Assembly (NCBI GenBank): GCA_035268885.1 | Contig: DATFKA010000080.1 | Location: forward strand, 1 to 64,000 | Length of the DNA stretch: 64,000 nt | Direction of reading: 5' to 3' | Origin: DATFKA01 sp035268885 | GTDB taxonomy: Bacteria > Bacteroidota > Bacteroidia > Chitinophagales > Saprospiraceae | In this document: positions 8,473-17,160 of the stretch, in pieces | Numbering within the stretch: position 1 is the first letter of the stretch | Layout: each line of letters starts with the position of its first letter | Made by a program: the position numbers and the translations under genes | Notes under the pieces: model-generated | Told to the model about the DNA's origin: nothing | The model's database searches: none | What the model saw: only the letters and a program-made list of their open reading frames with translations

Positions 8473-8588
8473 CGTTAATTTGGTTTAGATTGAAGTTTTG
8501 TAATTTACGGAGCGAAAATAGCTAAATCCCCTTTAGAACTAATCTAAATGAATACATTTCACATTTTGATAACAAAAGTACCCAATCA

Positions 8589-8990
8589 ATGACCATTGCC
8601 ATCATTGCCCACGATGCCCGAAAAGTAGACATGGTCGGCTTTATCCGGGACCACATTAAGTTCTTCAAAAAGAACCATATCAACCTCATTGCCACCGGGA
8701 CTACCGGCTCTTACCTCGAAAAGGCAGGCCTGGAGGTGGAAAAAATGCAATCCGGCCCCTACGGCGGAGATGCCCAGATCGCTAGCCGACTGGTAGAGGG
8801 TGCCGTAGATATGGTCATCTTTTTCCGGGATCCGCTGGGTAAACACCCACACGAAGTAGATGTCAATATGCTGATGCGCCTCTGCGATGTTCATAATATT
8901 CCACTGGCCACCAATCAGGCCGCCGGTAACCGCTTTATTGACTCACTGAAATTAGAAATGGATCAAATTGAAGAAAACAAACCCTCTTAA
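8589..8990 (+). CDS. mgsA: Methylglyoxal synthase
   Basis: This encodes 133 residues, close to the usual size of MgsA. The enzyme converts dihydroxyacetone phosphate to methylglyoxal and phosphate, bypassing lower glycolysis under phosphate limitation or sugar overload. Visible landmarks are AHD (7-9), the phosphate-binding ATGTTG (35-40), SGPYGGD with the catalytic Asp61, FFRDPL (Asp81) and HPHEVD (His88, Asp91), matching the active-site positions of the E. coli enzyme. One difference is HEVD where E. coli has HDPD; the second Asp is kept. The start is the first ATG. The stop codon is followed immediately by the ATG of the LOG-family gene, so the two form an operon. Confidence 0.93.
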   Translation: MTIAIIAHDARKVDMVGFIRDHIKFFKKNHINLIATGTTGSYLEKAGLEVEKMQSGPYGGDAQIASRLVEGAVDMVIFFRDPLGKHPHEVDVNMLMRLCDVHNIPLATNQAAGNRFIDSLKLEMDQIEENKPS

Positions 8991-9566
8991 ATGAAAGCAA
9001 TTCAGGTATTTTGCGGTTCCAGCCTCGGTAATAAACAAGTCTACATTGATGCTGCCAAAAGGCTGGGAGAAATCTTTTTGGAGCGGCAGATCGACCTGGT
9101 CTACGGTGCGGGGAACGTCGGTCTGATGGGGATCATTGCCAACACCATGCTGGCCGGAAAGGGCACCGTCATTGGGGTGATTCCAGAGTTCCTAATGGCT
9201 AAAGAAGTGGGGCATTCAGAAATCAGCGAATTGATTCTCGTAGATGGGATGCATACCCGCAAAGTAGAAATGTACAAAAGAGCAGAAGGTACCATTGTTT
9301 TGCCCGGTGGCTTTGGCACTCTGGATGAGCTCTTTGAGATGCTGACCCTGGCGCAGTTGGAACAACACCCCCACCCCATCGGCATCCTGAATATCAATGG
9401 TTATTTTGATCTGCTCATCCAACAACTTGACCACATGGTAGAGGAGCAGTTTTTACGTCCTTTTCACCGCGAGATTCTACTCTCCGATGCCGATCCCGAA
9501 GCCTTGCTCAAAAAGATGGCCGCTTACGAGCCCGCTACTAATCTGGGCAAATGGTGGGAAGAATAG
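8991..9566 (+). CDS. LOG family protein (TIGR00730, nucleoside 5'-monophosphate phosphoribohydrolase)
   Basis: This encodes 191 residues, the normal LOG length. The family signature is complete: FCGSSLG near the start, the nucleotide-binding MHTRK (87-91) and PGGFGTLDE (105-113). The known activity is cleavage of N6-modified AMP (cytokinin riboside 5'-monophosphate) or AMP to base and ribose phosphate; in bacteria without cytokinin signalling the role is purine-nucleotide salvage or detoxification. The ATG directly abuts the mgsA stop (TAAATG), so translation is probably coupled. The 3' end is 3 nt from the end of the convergent ABC permease gene with no terminator between. Confidence 0.88.
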   Translation: MKAIQVFCGSSLGNKQVYIDAAKRLGEIFLERQIDLVYGAGNVGLMGIIANTMLAGKGTVIGVIPEFLMAKEVGHSEISELILVDGMHTRKVEMYKRAEGTIVLPGGFGTLDELFEMLTLAQLEQHPHPIGILNINGYFDLLIQQLDHMVEEQFLRPFHREILLSDADPEALLKKMAAYEPATNLGKWWEE

Positions 9567-9569
9567 GGC

Positions 9570-11252
9570 TTACTTGATCTCCTGCCACTCTAAATGATAA
9601 TAAGCCCGATAAATCAGCAAAAGAATGCCGAGAGACAATAGCAGGAATAAGGGGCCTACCCACCAAAGTGTGCCCACCAGAAAATAGTGCCCGGCACCAA
9701 CCAGCCCCGCAAAGATAATGGTCAGAAAACCCTGCGCCATATTGCTTCCTTTATTTTGGTTTTCCCAGGCCTGGCTAAAGGGTAGCTTCTTTTGGGTGGC
9801 ATACCCCAGTAATAAACCAAGTACCATCAGATTAGACAGTGCCAAGACGACATCCAAAAAAGCACCGGGACCCCAGGCCAGTAAAATAACGACAGAAATG
9901 ATCAAATAAAAGGGGGCAAAGTACTTCGTCGCGCAAGCTTTGAAAGCACCTATAATAATCGGCCCCGGCTTAGCTACGGGCCCCACCTGATAGACCCAGG
10001 CAGCCTTATACCTTTCGGAAAAAGCCAGGAGGTTGTAGGCGCCGGTAAGGATAAAAAGACAAAAATACAGTAGTACAATATAATTGCGGCCCTCCAGCAA
10101 ACTTTCAATTTTCTGCGGGAGACTACCCTCTTCGTTCAAGAACAAAAAGGCAAAATAAGCGGGCACAAAACCAAATAAGGGATATAACTTCAGGCGAAAA
10201 GTACGGCTACGCTGAGTAATACTCCAGGTCCATTCGTAGCCCGCCCGCTCTGCTGCCGAGCGCGTTAACCAGGCGGCGGTCCGCTCTTTGATTCCTACCG
10301 ATTGACGAACCTGCTGATGCTCTCCCTGCTTCTTTTCCCGGGCCGAACCACCCTGGCCCATCTGTAGCATTTTTTGATTAAAATCTTTAGCCAGGTATTT
10401 TGCGACCAGGTAAATACTCACCAGGGGGGTCAAAATGGCCAGTACCGCCATGATCCACAGCGACAGACCATTGGCATTGGTCATGATTAAGCTCCAAACG
10501 GCACCCAGCCAGGCTGGTGGCAAGAGCCAGGCGTACCATTCATCCAGTAGCGTCAGGGTCTCGTAAGCCCCGAAATCAATCAGGCGGGGCAATAGATAAT
10601 ATCCAATCAGAATAGAACTGGTAAAGCCGATTTGAATGTAGGTGATTACATCTTTAAATTTCTGAGGACTAGTAAACCGAAGGATAATCAGGTAGGTGAT
10701 GTTCACAAACAGTACGGCCAGGATGACACTCAAAAACATGAGTATTGCAAATAAAAGTAAGCCACCTATTCCGTATTCTACCGTCAGGTAGACCGCCGCC
10801 CCCACGGAATAAGCCAGGACCATTTTTGACAGATAGAAGCCGATGTGCAGCAGACGAGAGACCGTTATCGTGCGATCGTTTACCGGGCGGGGCAGCAAGA
10901 TATAATTGTCCCGCACATCAATCAGTACATCCGTAAAATCAGTAATCAGGGTGAGGGTAATCAGGACGATCCAGCCAATAAAGTAGATGGTCAGCCCCGT
11001 ACCACTATCCTGAAAGAGGATGAGCAAAAACATAAAGGCAATCCCCATAAAACCAAACAGGAGCATGGTCATCAGGTCCTGATTTTTAACTTCTTTTTTA
11101 TTGCGGTTGCCCAACTGGCTAAAGCTGGATCTCCGGCGGCCGTCCATCTTGAGTTTAGCCTCCAGGATCACTTGTAGTTGCTCTGGATCAGCTCCCATAT
11201 TACGCCACAAAGAACTGAAGGCTTGTACTAATCGGAGGAGGAGTTTGTTCAT
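9570..11252 (-). CDS. ABC transporter permease, large polytopic type
   Basis: This encodes 560 residues with about 12 predicted membrane segments. A soluble N-terminal stretch (1-60, basic, with RRRSSFSQLG) precedes the first segment near 63-80, and a soluble loop (about 290-345) separates two membrane halves, as in fused ABC-2 permeases. No ATPase motifs are present. It follows 63 nt after an ABC ATPase gene (11316-12092) on the same strand, so the two probably form one exporter. The last gene of a four-gene minus operon. The substrate is unknown. The two upstream unknown membrane proteins may be accessory parts or cargo sensors. Confidence 0.75.
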   Translation of the reverse strand: MNKLLLRLVQAFSSLWRNMGADPEQLQVILEAKLKMDGRRRSSFSQLGNRNKKEVKNQDLMTMLLFGFMGIAFMFLLILFQDSGTGLTIYFIGWIVLITLTLITDFTDVLIDVRDNYILLPRPVNDRTITVSRLLHIGFYLSKMVLAYSVGAAVYLTVEYGIGGLLLFAILMFLSVILAVLFVNITYLIILRFTSPQKFKDVITYIQIGFTSSILIGYYLLPRLIDFGAYETLTLLDEWYAWLLPPAWLGAVWSLIMTNANGLSLWIMAVLAILTPLVSIYLVAKYLAKDFNQKMLQMGQGGSAREKKQGEHQQVRQSVGIKERTAAWLTRSAAERAGYEWTWSITQRSRTFRLKLYPLFGFVPAYFAFLFLNEEGSLPQKIESLLEGRNYIVLLYFCLFILTGAYNLLAFSERYKAAWVYQVGPVAKPGPIIIGAFKACATKYFAPFYLIISVVILLAWGPGAFLDVVLALSNLMVLGLLLGYATQKKLPFSQAWENQNKGSNMAQGFLTIIFAGLVGAGHYFLVGTLWWVGPLFLLLSLGILLLIYRAYYHLEWQEIK

Positions 11253-11315
11253 AGATCCTATGTTTTAAAGAGGAATGCGTTTCATTCAGCCAGAAACTAT
11301 TAAAAATACTTGAGA

Positions 11316-12092
11316 TCAGTCGAAGGAGCGCATGAAATCGGAAGCCTTTTCGTTAAAGCCAGACTGACCGGTCAGGTTGGAGAAAATGGCTTCCAGGGTA
11401 TCGCCCTCTTCGCGACGTAGGGTCTCAATGGGGCCATCGGCCACGACGTTACCGTCGGCGATCAGGACAATTCGGTCCGAGATCTTTTCTACGGTATCCA
11501 TAATATGGGAGCAGTAGATAATGGTTTTGCCCTGCGCTGCTAACTGCTGAATGATCTCCTTAACCAGAATAACCGTGTTGGCATCCAGGCCACTCAGGGG
11601 TTCATCCATGAAGATAATCTCCGGATTGTGCAGCAAACCCGAGACCAGCAAGACCTTCTGGCGCATTCCTTTCGAGAAGGTATCCATGCGATCGTCAATG
11701 TGGATGTCCATGCCAAAGTAGGATAGCATCTTCTGCATACGTGCCTGAATCAGTTCTTCTTCCATACCCTGCAGACGGCCCAGCATCTGTAGGAACTCCC
11801 TCGGAGTCAGTACATCGTAAATTTCCGTTTGCTCGGGAATATAGCCGATGTGTCTTTTAATCTCCAGTGCATCGGTACGAATATCCTTACCGCGCACGGT
11901 GACCTCGCCCTCGAATTGATTATCCAATCCCGCCAAAATACGAACCGTCGTGGATTTACCTGCCCCGTTGGGGCCAATGTATCCGACTACCTGACCAGAG
12001 GTGATTTCCAGATCGATTCCGTGCAAGACTTCTTTGCTACCGTAACTTTTGCGCAAATCGCGCATGGTAATAATGGGTGTTTGTATATCCAT
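11316..12092 (-). CDS. ABC transporter ATP-binding protein
   Basis: This encodes 258 residues and a single nucleotide-binding domain. It has Walker A GPNGAGKST (40-48), the Q-loop-region motif IGYIPEQ (81-87), the ABC signature FSKGMRQK (138-145; Ser-Lys-Gly-Met in place of the usual Ser-Gly-Gly-Gln, common in CcmA-type exporters), Walker B IIFMDEP (158-164) and the switch His195 (CSHIMD). It powers an ABC-2-type exporter with the permease encoded next (9570-11252). It starts 11 nt after the upstream two-TM protein gene, indicating one operon. Confidence 0.92.
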   Translation of the reverse strand: MDIQTPIITMRDLRKSYGSKEVLHGIDLEITSGQVVGYIGPNGAGKSTTVRILAGLDNQFEGEVTVRGKDIRTDALEIKRHIGYIPEQTEIYDVLTPREFLQMLGRLQGMEEELIQARMQKMLSYFGMDIHIDDRMDTFSKGMRQKVLLVSGLLHNPEIIFMDEPLSGLDANTVILVKEIIQQLAAQGKTIIYCSHIMDTVEKISDRIVLIADGNVVADGPIETLRREEGDTLEAIFSNLTGQSGFNEKASDFMRSFD

Positions 12093-12103
12093 GTGTATTA
12101 TGA

Positions 12104-12595
12104 TTATTGGGGCATCGCCCTTTTTCTTTTGACCAAAAGAATAATAAAATTAGCAATGATTAGTCCGAATGCAAGACCAACCAGCAGGTTAGTATTGGGG
12201 CCAAATAATAAGCGAATGGAGAGCACTTGGGGAATATCTACTTTTTGGCTCCCCCCAATCTGACTCGTTTTGCTTACTTTATTGTATTTAAAGAGTAGCG
12301 GCCGATCAAAGCTTGAAGCCGTATACCCGGTAGAAAAACCTGGTCCCTCGACGGAAAAACTTATAGCTTTAACTTCTCCGAGCTCGTCATATCTACTTTC
12401 TGAATAATCAAGGTTGATTTCCTGCTGAAACAACTCACTTTTTAGTTGTGCTAATTGCTCTTGATTGACGCCCGGTTTTACCCGAATGATCAACAATTCA
12501 TCAGAATTATATTTTTCAACCTTTTGTGTGCCCGACAGTACAAAAACGGCAGCGATCAGAGCAATAGTCAGGAGTAAAACGTATAATGGCTTCAT
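12104..12595 (-). CDS. Small two-TM protein of the ABC exporter operon, unknown
   Basis: This encodes 163 residues. One hydrophobic segment lies near the N-terminus (about 4-22) and one near the C-terminus (about 138-157), followed by a basic KRKR tail. The segment between them, about 110 residues, is mixed alpha/beta and would be periplasmic. This two-anchor layout resembles an accessory subunit. No family is recognised. It is the second gene of the minus operon and lies 11 nt before the ABC ATPase. Confidence 0.7.
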   Translation of the reverse strand: MKPLYVLLLTIALIAAVFVLSGTQKVEKYNSDELLIIRVKPGVNQEQLAQLKSELFQQEINLDYSESRYDELGEVKAISFSVEGPGFSTGYTASSFDRPLLFKYNKVSKTSQIGGSQKVDIPQVLSIRLLFGPNTNLLVGLAFGLIIANFIILLVKRKRAMPQ

Positions 12596-12656
12596 GTTGT
12601 CATGATAATATTTTCAAGCTAAAACAGCTCTAATTTTCGGCAAAGGCCAGCATTTA

Positions 12657-13757
12657 TCAGACAAATTCTTTCTTCTTTTTGTTACGCCGGCGGGTCCTTA
12701 AAATCACAACAATGGCGATGATCAGCCCCATAGCTACTCCCATGGCCCAGAAAATAAAAGGATGCTGCTCTTGCTCTGCCTCCACTTCAGGTCCTTCCAC
12801 AAAATCGGCAAGGTCGGAGGTCCGCAGATAGCTCGTTGTTTCTTTGGTAGCCAGATCTGTGATTGCCAATTCATCTTTGGAGATGGGTTGGATCGCCCAC
12901 AGGAACCGGTCTCTCTCCAACACAACCTCTAAATGAATGGTTTCTTTGGTGGGTAAATTAGTGAGGCGTTTGATTTTAGCTTTTTCTTTAGCCAGGCTGA
13001 AGCTATAATCCGGATAAAAAGAAATATTCACCTTCTCCTCTCCCGCAGACTCCCAGTTGCCGATCAATCTCACGGGTAGGTCTTCGTAGAAATCACTTTT
13101 GCCGTAAGGCTTGCGGATATCCTGACGGCAATTTTCATAATAATGGTTGAGAATATTCCAGGCGAAATAGTGCTCATTTAAGGCCATAGGACGCGCAACG
13201 AACTGCTGTTGATTAGTGCTTTCCAGCAAAAAATAGGGCCGTAATTGCTGATTAAAAATCACCTCAAACCCTTCCTCCAATTGGAAGATTTCTCCCCCGA
13301 TCGTTATGGCATCTGTTGTGATCTCCACCACCCTGTCATCCTCACCGCAGTACCAGCGCCCTTCCGGCATGGGAAAGGGCTGGTCATTTACCTGGGTATA
13401 TTCAGCGGGTTGAAAAGGCTTCAGGGCCAGTTCTTCTTTCCGGTAATCTTTCAGGGTGGCCATCAAACCACCGTCGATGGGCCGGAGATTTAGTTCCAGT
13501 AAGCGATGCTGCTGTGCATCTTGGCGAATGTACAGCCGGTAGCTGCCATCCACCTGCGGGACTATTTCCTGATAATAACCGCTCTTCTTAATGACATCTT
13601 CGAGATAGAAGAAATCGCGTTGTAAAACTACTAGCCGATCATTCTGGTCTTTATAGTAGCCGATTAAGGATTCGGGAAGCTGCGGGGCGGCTTGTGCCGA
13701 AAGACCAAAGAACAGGCTTAAAAAAAGTGTAAAAAAAGGTTTCCAGGAACAGTTCAT
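12657..13757 (-). CDS. Exported, C-terminally anchored protein of the ABC exporter operon, unknown
   Basis: This encodes 366 residues. An N-terminal signal peptide ends at AQAAPQ; a single membrane helix lies near the C-terminus (about 332-353), followed by a basic RTRRRNKKKK tail, giving a type-I topology with a large periplasmic domain. The domain seems to contain three similar units that start with a Gly-x-Trp/Tyr phrase (LIGYYKD, PEGRWYCGE, LIGNWESAG) and continue in beta strands, as in lipocalin- or DUF-type beta barrels. This repeat reading is inference. It is the first gene of the four-gene operon with an ABC exporter, so a sensing or substrate-presenting role is possible but not shown. 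Confidence 0.65.
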   Translation of the reverse strand: MNCSWKPFFTLFLSLFFGLSAQAAPQLPESLIGYYKDQNDRLVVLQRDFFYLEDVIKKSGYYQEIVPQVDGSYRLYIRQDAQQHRLLELNLRPIDGGLMATLKDYRKEELALKPFQPAEYTQVNDQPFPMPEGRWYCGEDDRVVEITTDAITIGGEIFQLEEGFEVIFNQQLRPYFLLESTNQQQFVARPMALNEHYFAWNILNHYYENCRQDIRKPYGKSDFYEDLPVRLIGNWESAGEEKVNISFYPDYSFSLAKEKAKIKRLTNLPTKETIHLEVVLERDRFLWAIQPISKDELAITDLATKETTSYLRTSDLADFVEGPEVEAEQEQHPFIFWAMGVAMGLIIAIVVILRTRRRNKKKKEFV

Positions 13758-13865
13758 AATCGATCTTTTTGCAATTGCGTAAAATCTCCTCTCTTATTCC
13801 GTCATATCCGTGCAAAAAAGGAGAGCTAAGTACCCAGTAAGGTAGGAAATGAGCAGGAAATCTCT

Positions 13866-13873
13866 TAATTTTG
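13866..13873 (+). promoter_or_regulatory. Candidate -7 element for ahcY
   Basis: The sequence TAATTTTG matches TAnnTTTG and lies 80 nt upstream of the chosen ahcY ATG at 13954. No good TTG is found 19-21 nt upstream. The position supports the downstream start at 13954 over the longer frame from 13849, because the longer frame would begin upstream of this element. Confidence 0.3.
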
Positions 13874-13953
13874 CACTGTTTTTTCCATCGAAGCGCTTTG
13901 ACTTTTTTCGTACATTGAAAAGTCGGGGAACTTCATCATCTAAAATTAATTTA

Positions 13954-15267
13954 ATGGATTCCGTATCAACCAAATTGAATTATAAGGTTAAAGATATTTC
14001 CCTGGCTGAATATGGCCGTCGCGAGATTGAACTGGCCGAAGCAGAAATGCCTGGTCTGATGACCCTTCGCGAAAAGTATGGCGAAAGTAAGCCCCTGAAG
14101 GGTGCCCGCATCGCCGGTTGTCTGCACATGACTATCCAGACTGCCGTTTTGATTGAAACACTAGTTGAACTAGGTGCCGATGTGACCTGGTCTTCTTGTA
14201 ATATATTTTCTACACAGGATCACGCAGCGGCAGCCATTGCAGCGGCAGGTATTCCTGTTTATGCCTGGAAGGGCATGACCGACGAAGAATTCTGGTGGGC
14301 TATTGAGCAGACCCTTACCGCTTTCGAAGGGGGGCAGCCGCTGAATATGATTCTGGACGACGGAGGTGACCTTACTAATGTTGTTTTTGATAAACACCCC
14401 GAACTGGTCGATGGCATCCATGGATTGAGTGAAGAGACCACTACAGGTGTACACCGTCTGTACGAGCGGGAGCGTAATGGCTCACTGGTCATGCCGGCTA
14501 TCAACGTCAACGACTCCGTAACGAAGTCTAAGTTTGACAACAAGTACGGCTGTAAAGAATCACTGGTGGATGCGATTCGTCGTGCTACCGATATTATGAT
14601 GGCTGGTAAAGTGGCCGTAGTTGCCGGATACGGTGACGTGGGTAAGGGTTCTGCGGCTTCTCTGCGTGGTGCAGGCTGCCGGGTACTGGTGACCGAAGTG
14701 GATCCGATCTGTGCTCTGCAAGCAGCCATGGACGGTTATGAAGTCGTAAAAATGAAGACAGCGATTCCTCGCGTGGATATCGTCGTAACCGCTACGGGTA
14801 ACTTCAATATCGTTACGGGTGAGCACTTCAAAATGATGAACGATAAAACCATCGTTTGTAATATTGGCCACTTCGATAATGAAATTGACGTTGCCTGGTT
14901 GAATAACAACCACGGAGACAGCAAGGTGACCATAAAGCCACAAGTCGACAAGTATACCGTAGATGGTAAAGACATCATCCTGCTGGCCGAAGGCCGCCTG
15001 GTCAACCTGGGTTGTGCAACCGGACACCCTTCTTTTGTCATGTCCAATTCCTTTACCAATCAGGTACTGGCGCAAATTGAACTATTTAAGAACGGTGACG
15101 AGTACGAAAATAAAGTGTACACCTTGCCTAAACAACTCGACGAGGAAGTAGCAAGACTACACCTGGCCAAAATTGGTGTGGAACTGGAAGAACTGAGCTC
15201 CGATCAGGCCAAGTACATCGGCGTGGAGAAAAAAGGACCTTACAAGCCAGAACACTACCGTTATTAG
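13954..15267 (+). CDS. ahcY: Adenosylhomocysteinase (S-adenosylhomocysteine hydrolase)
   Basis: This encodes 437 residues from the ATG at 13954. The frame extends upstream to 13849, but those 35 residues are basic and unlike the family, and the family N-terminus is reached with the chosen start. The enzyme reversibly splits S-adenosylhomocysteine to adenosine and homocysteine, regenerating the methyl cycle, as a cytosolic NAD-dependent tetramer. Landmarks are GCLHMT (56-60), SSCNIFSTQD (80-89), DDGGD, the NAD-binding GYGDVGKG (225-232), NIGHFDNE and the C-terminal KPEHYRY that closes the NAD site of the neighbouring subunit. A hairpin-forming repeat array follows the stop codon. Confidence 0.97.
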   Translation: MDSVSTKLNYKVKDISLAEYGRREIELAEAEMPGLMTLREKYGESKPLKGARIAGCLHMTIQTAVLIETLVELGADVTWSSCNIFSTQDHAAAAIAAAGIPVYAWKGMTDEEFWWAIEQTLTAFEGGQPLNMILDDGGDLTNVVFDKHPELVDGIHGLSEETTTGVHRLYERERNGSLVMPAINVNDSVTKSKFDNKYGCKESLVDAIRRATDIMMAGKVAVVAGYGDVGKGSAASLRGAGCRVLVTEVDPICALQAAMDGYEVVKMKTAIPRVDIVVTATGNFNIVTGEHFKMMNDKTIVCNIGHFDNEIDVAWLNNNHGDSKVTIKPQVDKYTVDGKDIILLAEGRLVNLGCATGHPSFVMSNSFTNQVLAQIELFKNGDEYENKVYTLPKQLDEEVARLHLAKIGVELEELSSDQAKYIGVEKKGPYKPEHYRY

Positions 15268-15271
15268 ATCA

Positions 15272-15359
15272 TTTGGTCGTTTGGTCAAGTGGTCATTTAG
15301 TCAAGTTTAGTGCCTGACCACCTGACCACCTGACCATTTGACCACCTGACCACCTGACT
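15272..15359 (+). repeat. Inverted arrays of an 8-bp unit between ahcY and the HupE-like gene
   Basis: The left array has four 8-bp units of the TTTGGTCA type (15272-15303). The right array has five units of TGACCACC type (15315-15354) and a degenerate sixth that contains the ATG start at 15360-15362. The arrays are reverse complements of each other (for example 15283-15295 against 15331-15343, 12 of 13 positions), so the transcript can form a long hairpin from just after the ahcY stop up to the next start codon. It may act as a terminator or processing signal, or be a slippage-prone microsatellite. Confidence 0.85.
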
Positions 15360-15971
15360 ATGCAGTCTACATTCAGTGCCTATCTCACTCTGGGTTTTGA
15401 CCACATCTCCGACCTCAACGGGTATGATCACATCCTGTTTATTATCGCCTTGTGTGCTATTTACCAGCTGCGGGAATGGCGAAAGGTCGCTATTCTGGTC
15501 ACGGCTTTTACCATTGGTCATTCCTTTACCCTGGCGCTGGCCGCCCTGGATATTATTCCCATCAACGGTGCGCTGATTGAGTTCTTGATCCCGGTGACTA
15601 TCTTATTGACAGCCATTTACAATGTCGTCGTGCATAAATTCAAAGGAGATACCGAGGAAAAGACCTTTAATCGCAAGATTAATTGGAATTACTTATTTGC
15701 GCTGGTATTCGGCCTGATTCACGGGATGGGTTTTTCTAATTTTTTCCGCTCGACGGTTATGCCGGGAGAGGAGAATCAGTTTATTCAGCAGCTTTTCGCT
15801 TTTAATGTGGGGGTGGAATTAGGGCAATTGGCCATTGTAGCGGCAGTACTATTCGCCTCATTTGTGGCCATGAACCTCCTAAAGGTCAGGCAAAGGGAGT
15901 GGAATGTATTCATCTCCGGCGGCGCAGCGGGTATTGCGCTCATCATGGCCCTGGAACGCATCCCCTGGTAA
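15360..15971 (+). CDS. HupE/UreJ family membrane protein
   Basis: This encodes 203 residues with about six membrane helices. The family motifs are visible: LGFDHISDLNGYDHILFI near the start, with His/Asp pairs on the first helix; GHSFTLALA; and GLIHGMGFSNFF. HupE/UreJ proteins are nickel or cobalt permeases linked to hydrogenase or urease; in Bacteroidota they often stand alone, as here, with neither enzyme in the window. The ATG lies at the end of the 8-bp repeat array, with no Shine-Dalgarno sequence, so the repeat forms the 5' untranslated region. The stop overlaps the start of the next gene (TAATG). Confidence 0.85.
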   Translation: MQSTFSAYLTLGFDHISDLNGYDHILFIIALCAIYQLREWRKVAILVTAFTIGHSFTLALAALDIIPINGALIEFLIPVTILLTAIYNVVVHKFKGDTEEKTFNRKINWNYLFALVFGLIHGMGFSNFFRSTVMPGEENQFIQQLFAFNVGVELGQLAIVAAVLFASFVAMNLLKVRQREWNVFISGGAAGIALIMALERIPW

Positions 15972-16591
15972 TGAAAACCTACGAAGTGAAACCCTGTGCC
16001 AATGCCCCAGAAAAGCACCTGCGTCTAGCAGCATGGGAACCGGCTTACCTACTAACAGATTTCTCTTATCCCTGGCGAGCAGAAGTCCCCCCTAAGACGG
16101 AATTTCGTGCGCTACACAATGACACTTATCTCTACTTCCGATTCGAGGTTTGGGATGATCAATTGATCGCAGCTGAGCACGAGCAGGTCAAACAAGCCGT
16201 GGTAGAATCCGACCGGGTGGAGCTTTTTTTCCGAAAGGATAAGCAAATGAATCCCTACTATTGCCTGGAAATGGACTGGAAAGGGCGGCTACTGGACAAC
16301 CAGGCTCAATATCATCGTATTATGGATTACCAGTGGCAATGGCCGGCGAATGGCCTGACTTTTCAAAGTCGCCTTACGGCAAAAGGTTATACGGTAGAAG
16401 GCTCCCTGACTAAAACAAGTCTGCGACAACTGGGATTATTGCGGGAAGGAAAAATAGAAACGGGGATTTTTCGGGGGGAATACCAGGATAGCCCCGGTAA
16501 ACAGGTAAAATGGATTAGTTGGGTGCGCCCGGATAGTCCGCAAGCCGATTTTCATATCCCTTCCGCTTTTGGGCTCTTAAAGTTCATTTAA
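15971..16591 (+). CDS. Carbohydrate-binding family 9 (CBM9)-like protein
   Basis: This encodes 206 residues from the ATG at 15971, which overlaps the stop of the HupE-like gene by one base (TAATG); this coupling decides the start over the longer frame from 15899. The beta-sandwich signature of CBM9-like domains is present: FRALHNDTYLYFRFEVWDD, then SDRVELFFRKD, YYCLEMDWKGRLLD and a late ETGIFRGEY. No signal peptide is seen, which is unusual for a sugar-binding domain and suggests a cytoplasmic or non-carbohydrate role. Reported ligands for the family are glucose and xylan-type sugars. Confidence 0.75.
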   Translation: MKTYEVKPCANAPEKHLRLAAWEPAYLLTDFSYPWRAEVPPKTEFRALHNDTYLYFRFEVWDDQLIAAEHEQVKQAVVESDRVELFFRKDKQMNPYYCLEMDWKGRLLDNQAQYHRIMDYQWQWPANGLTFQSRLTAKGYTVEGSLTKTSLRQLGLLREGKIETGIFRGEYQDSPGKQVKWISWVRPDSPQADFHIPSAFGLLKFI

Positions 16592-16652
16592 GGCCGGCAA
16601 GGTACTGGCCGATTATTTGGAATTTCGGTACTTTCGTAAAAAATAACGCTAT

Positions 16653-17156
16653 ATGCAAGCTATCATCGTCAGTCTTCTCTTATTAGTTAGCCCTGCTACC
16701 CCCGCCGTACACGATTTCCATCTAAGCAAGGCCCTCGTAGAATACAATGAAAAAGAACAGGCTATTCAAGTATCTATGCATATTTTTCTGGATGACCTGG
16801 AAGAAGCCCTGCGTCGTAAGGGCCTGGATGATCTTTATTTCTGTACCAAGAAGGAAGATGAGTACGCTGAGGCCTATATGGAAGCTTACCTGCGGGAGCA
16901 CTTCACGCTGACCATAAATGGCCAGGAGACCGAGTACAATTTCCTGGGCAAAGAGCCCTCCGGCGATTTTCAGGGGGCCTGGTGCTACATTGAGGTGAAA
17001 GACGTAAGTCAACTCAATGAAATCAGCATCCGTAATGATTTACTAATGGAGATCTTTGAAGACCAAAAAAACGTCATACAACTCATCGGACCGAACAATA
17101 AGCGGGGTACCTTACTTTTACAGAGAGGTCGCGAAGAGGAAACCGTAAAGTTTTAA
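16653..17156 (+). CDS. DUF6702 family exported protein
   Basis: This encodes 167 residues with a short signal peptide (hydrophobic core VSLLLLVSPATPA). The mature protein opens with HDFHLSKALVEYNEKE and continues IQVSMHIFLDDLEEALR, the conserved start of the Bacteroidota DUF6702 family, where the first His residues and the acidic pair are typical. The function is unknown; the family is often found near HupE/UreJ-like and metal-transport genes, and a HupE-like gene lies two genes upstream here. It is separated by 4 nt from yidD downstream, so the two are likely co-transcribed. Confidence 0.85.
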   Translation: MQAIIVSLLLLVSPATPAVHDFHLSKALVEYNEKEQAIQVSMHIFLDDLEEALRRKGLDDLYFCTKKEDEYAEAYMEAYLREHFTLTINGQETEYNFLGKEPSGDFQGAWCYIEVKDVSQLNEISIRNDLLMEIFEDQKNVIQLIGPNNKRGTLLLQRGREEETVKF

Positions 17157-17160
17157 GCCG

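Noticed and set aside
13758..13953. SAH or SAM riboswitch upstream of ahcY
   Set aside because: I could not find the conserved pairing or core bases of either class; only a candidate -7 element is seen.
14560..15075. Long antisense frames inside ahcY
   Set aside because: They mirror a highly conserved gene and carry no motif of their own; composition explains their length.
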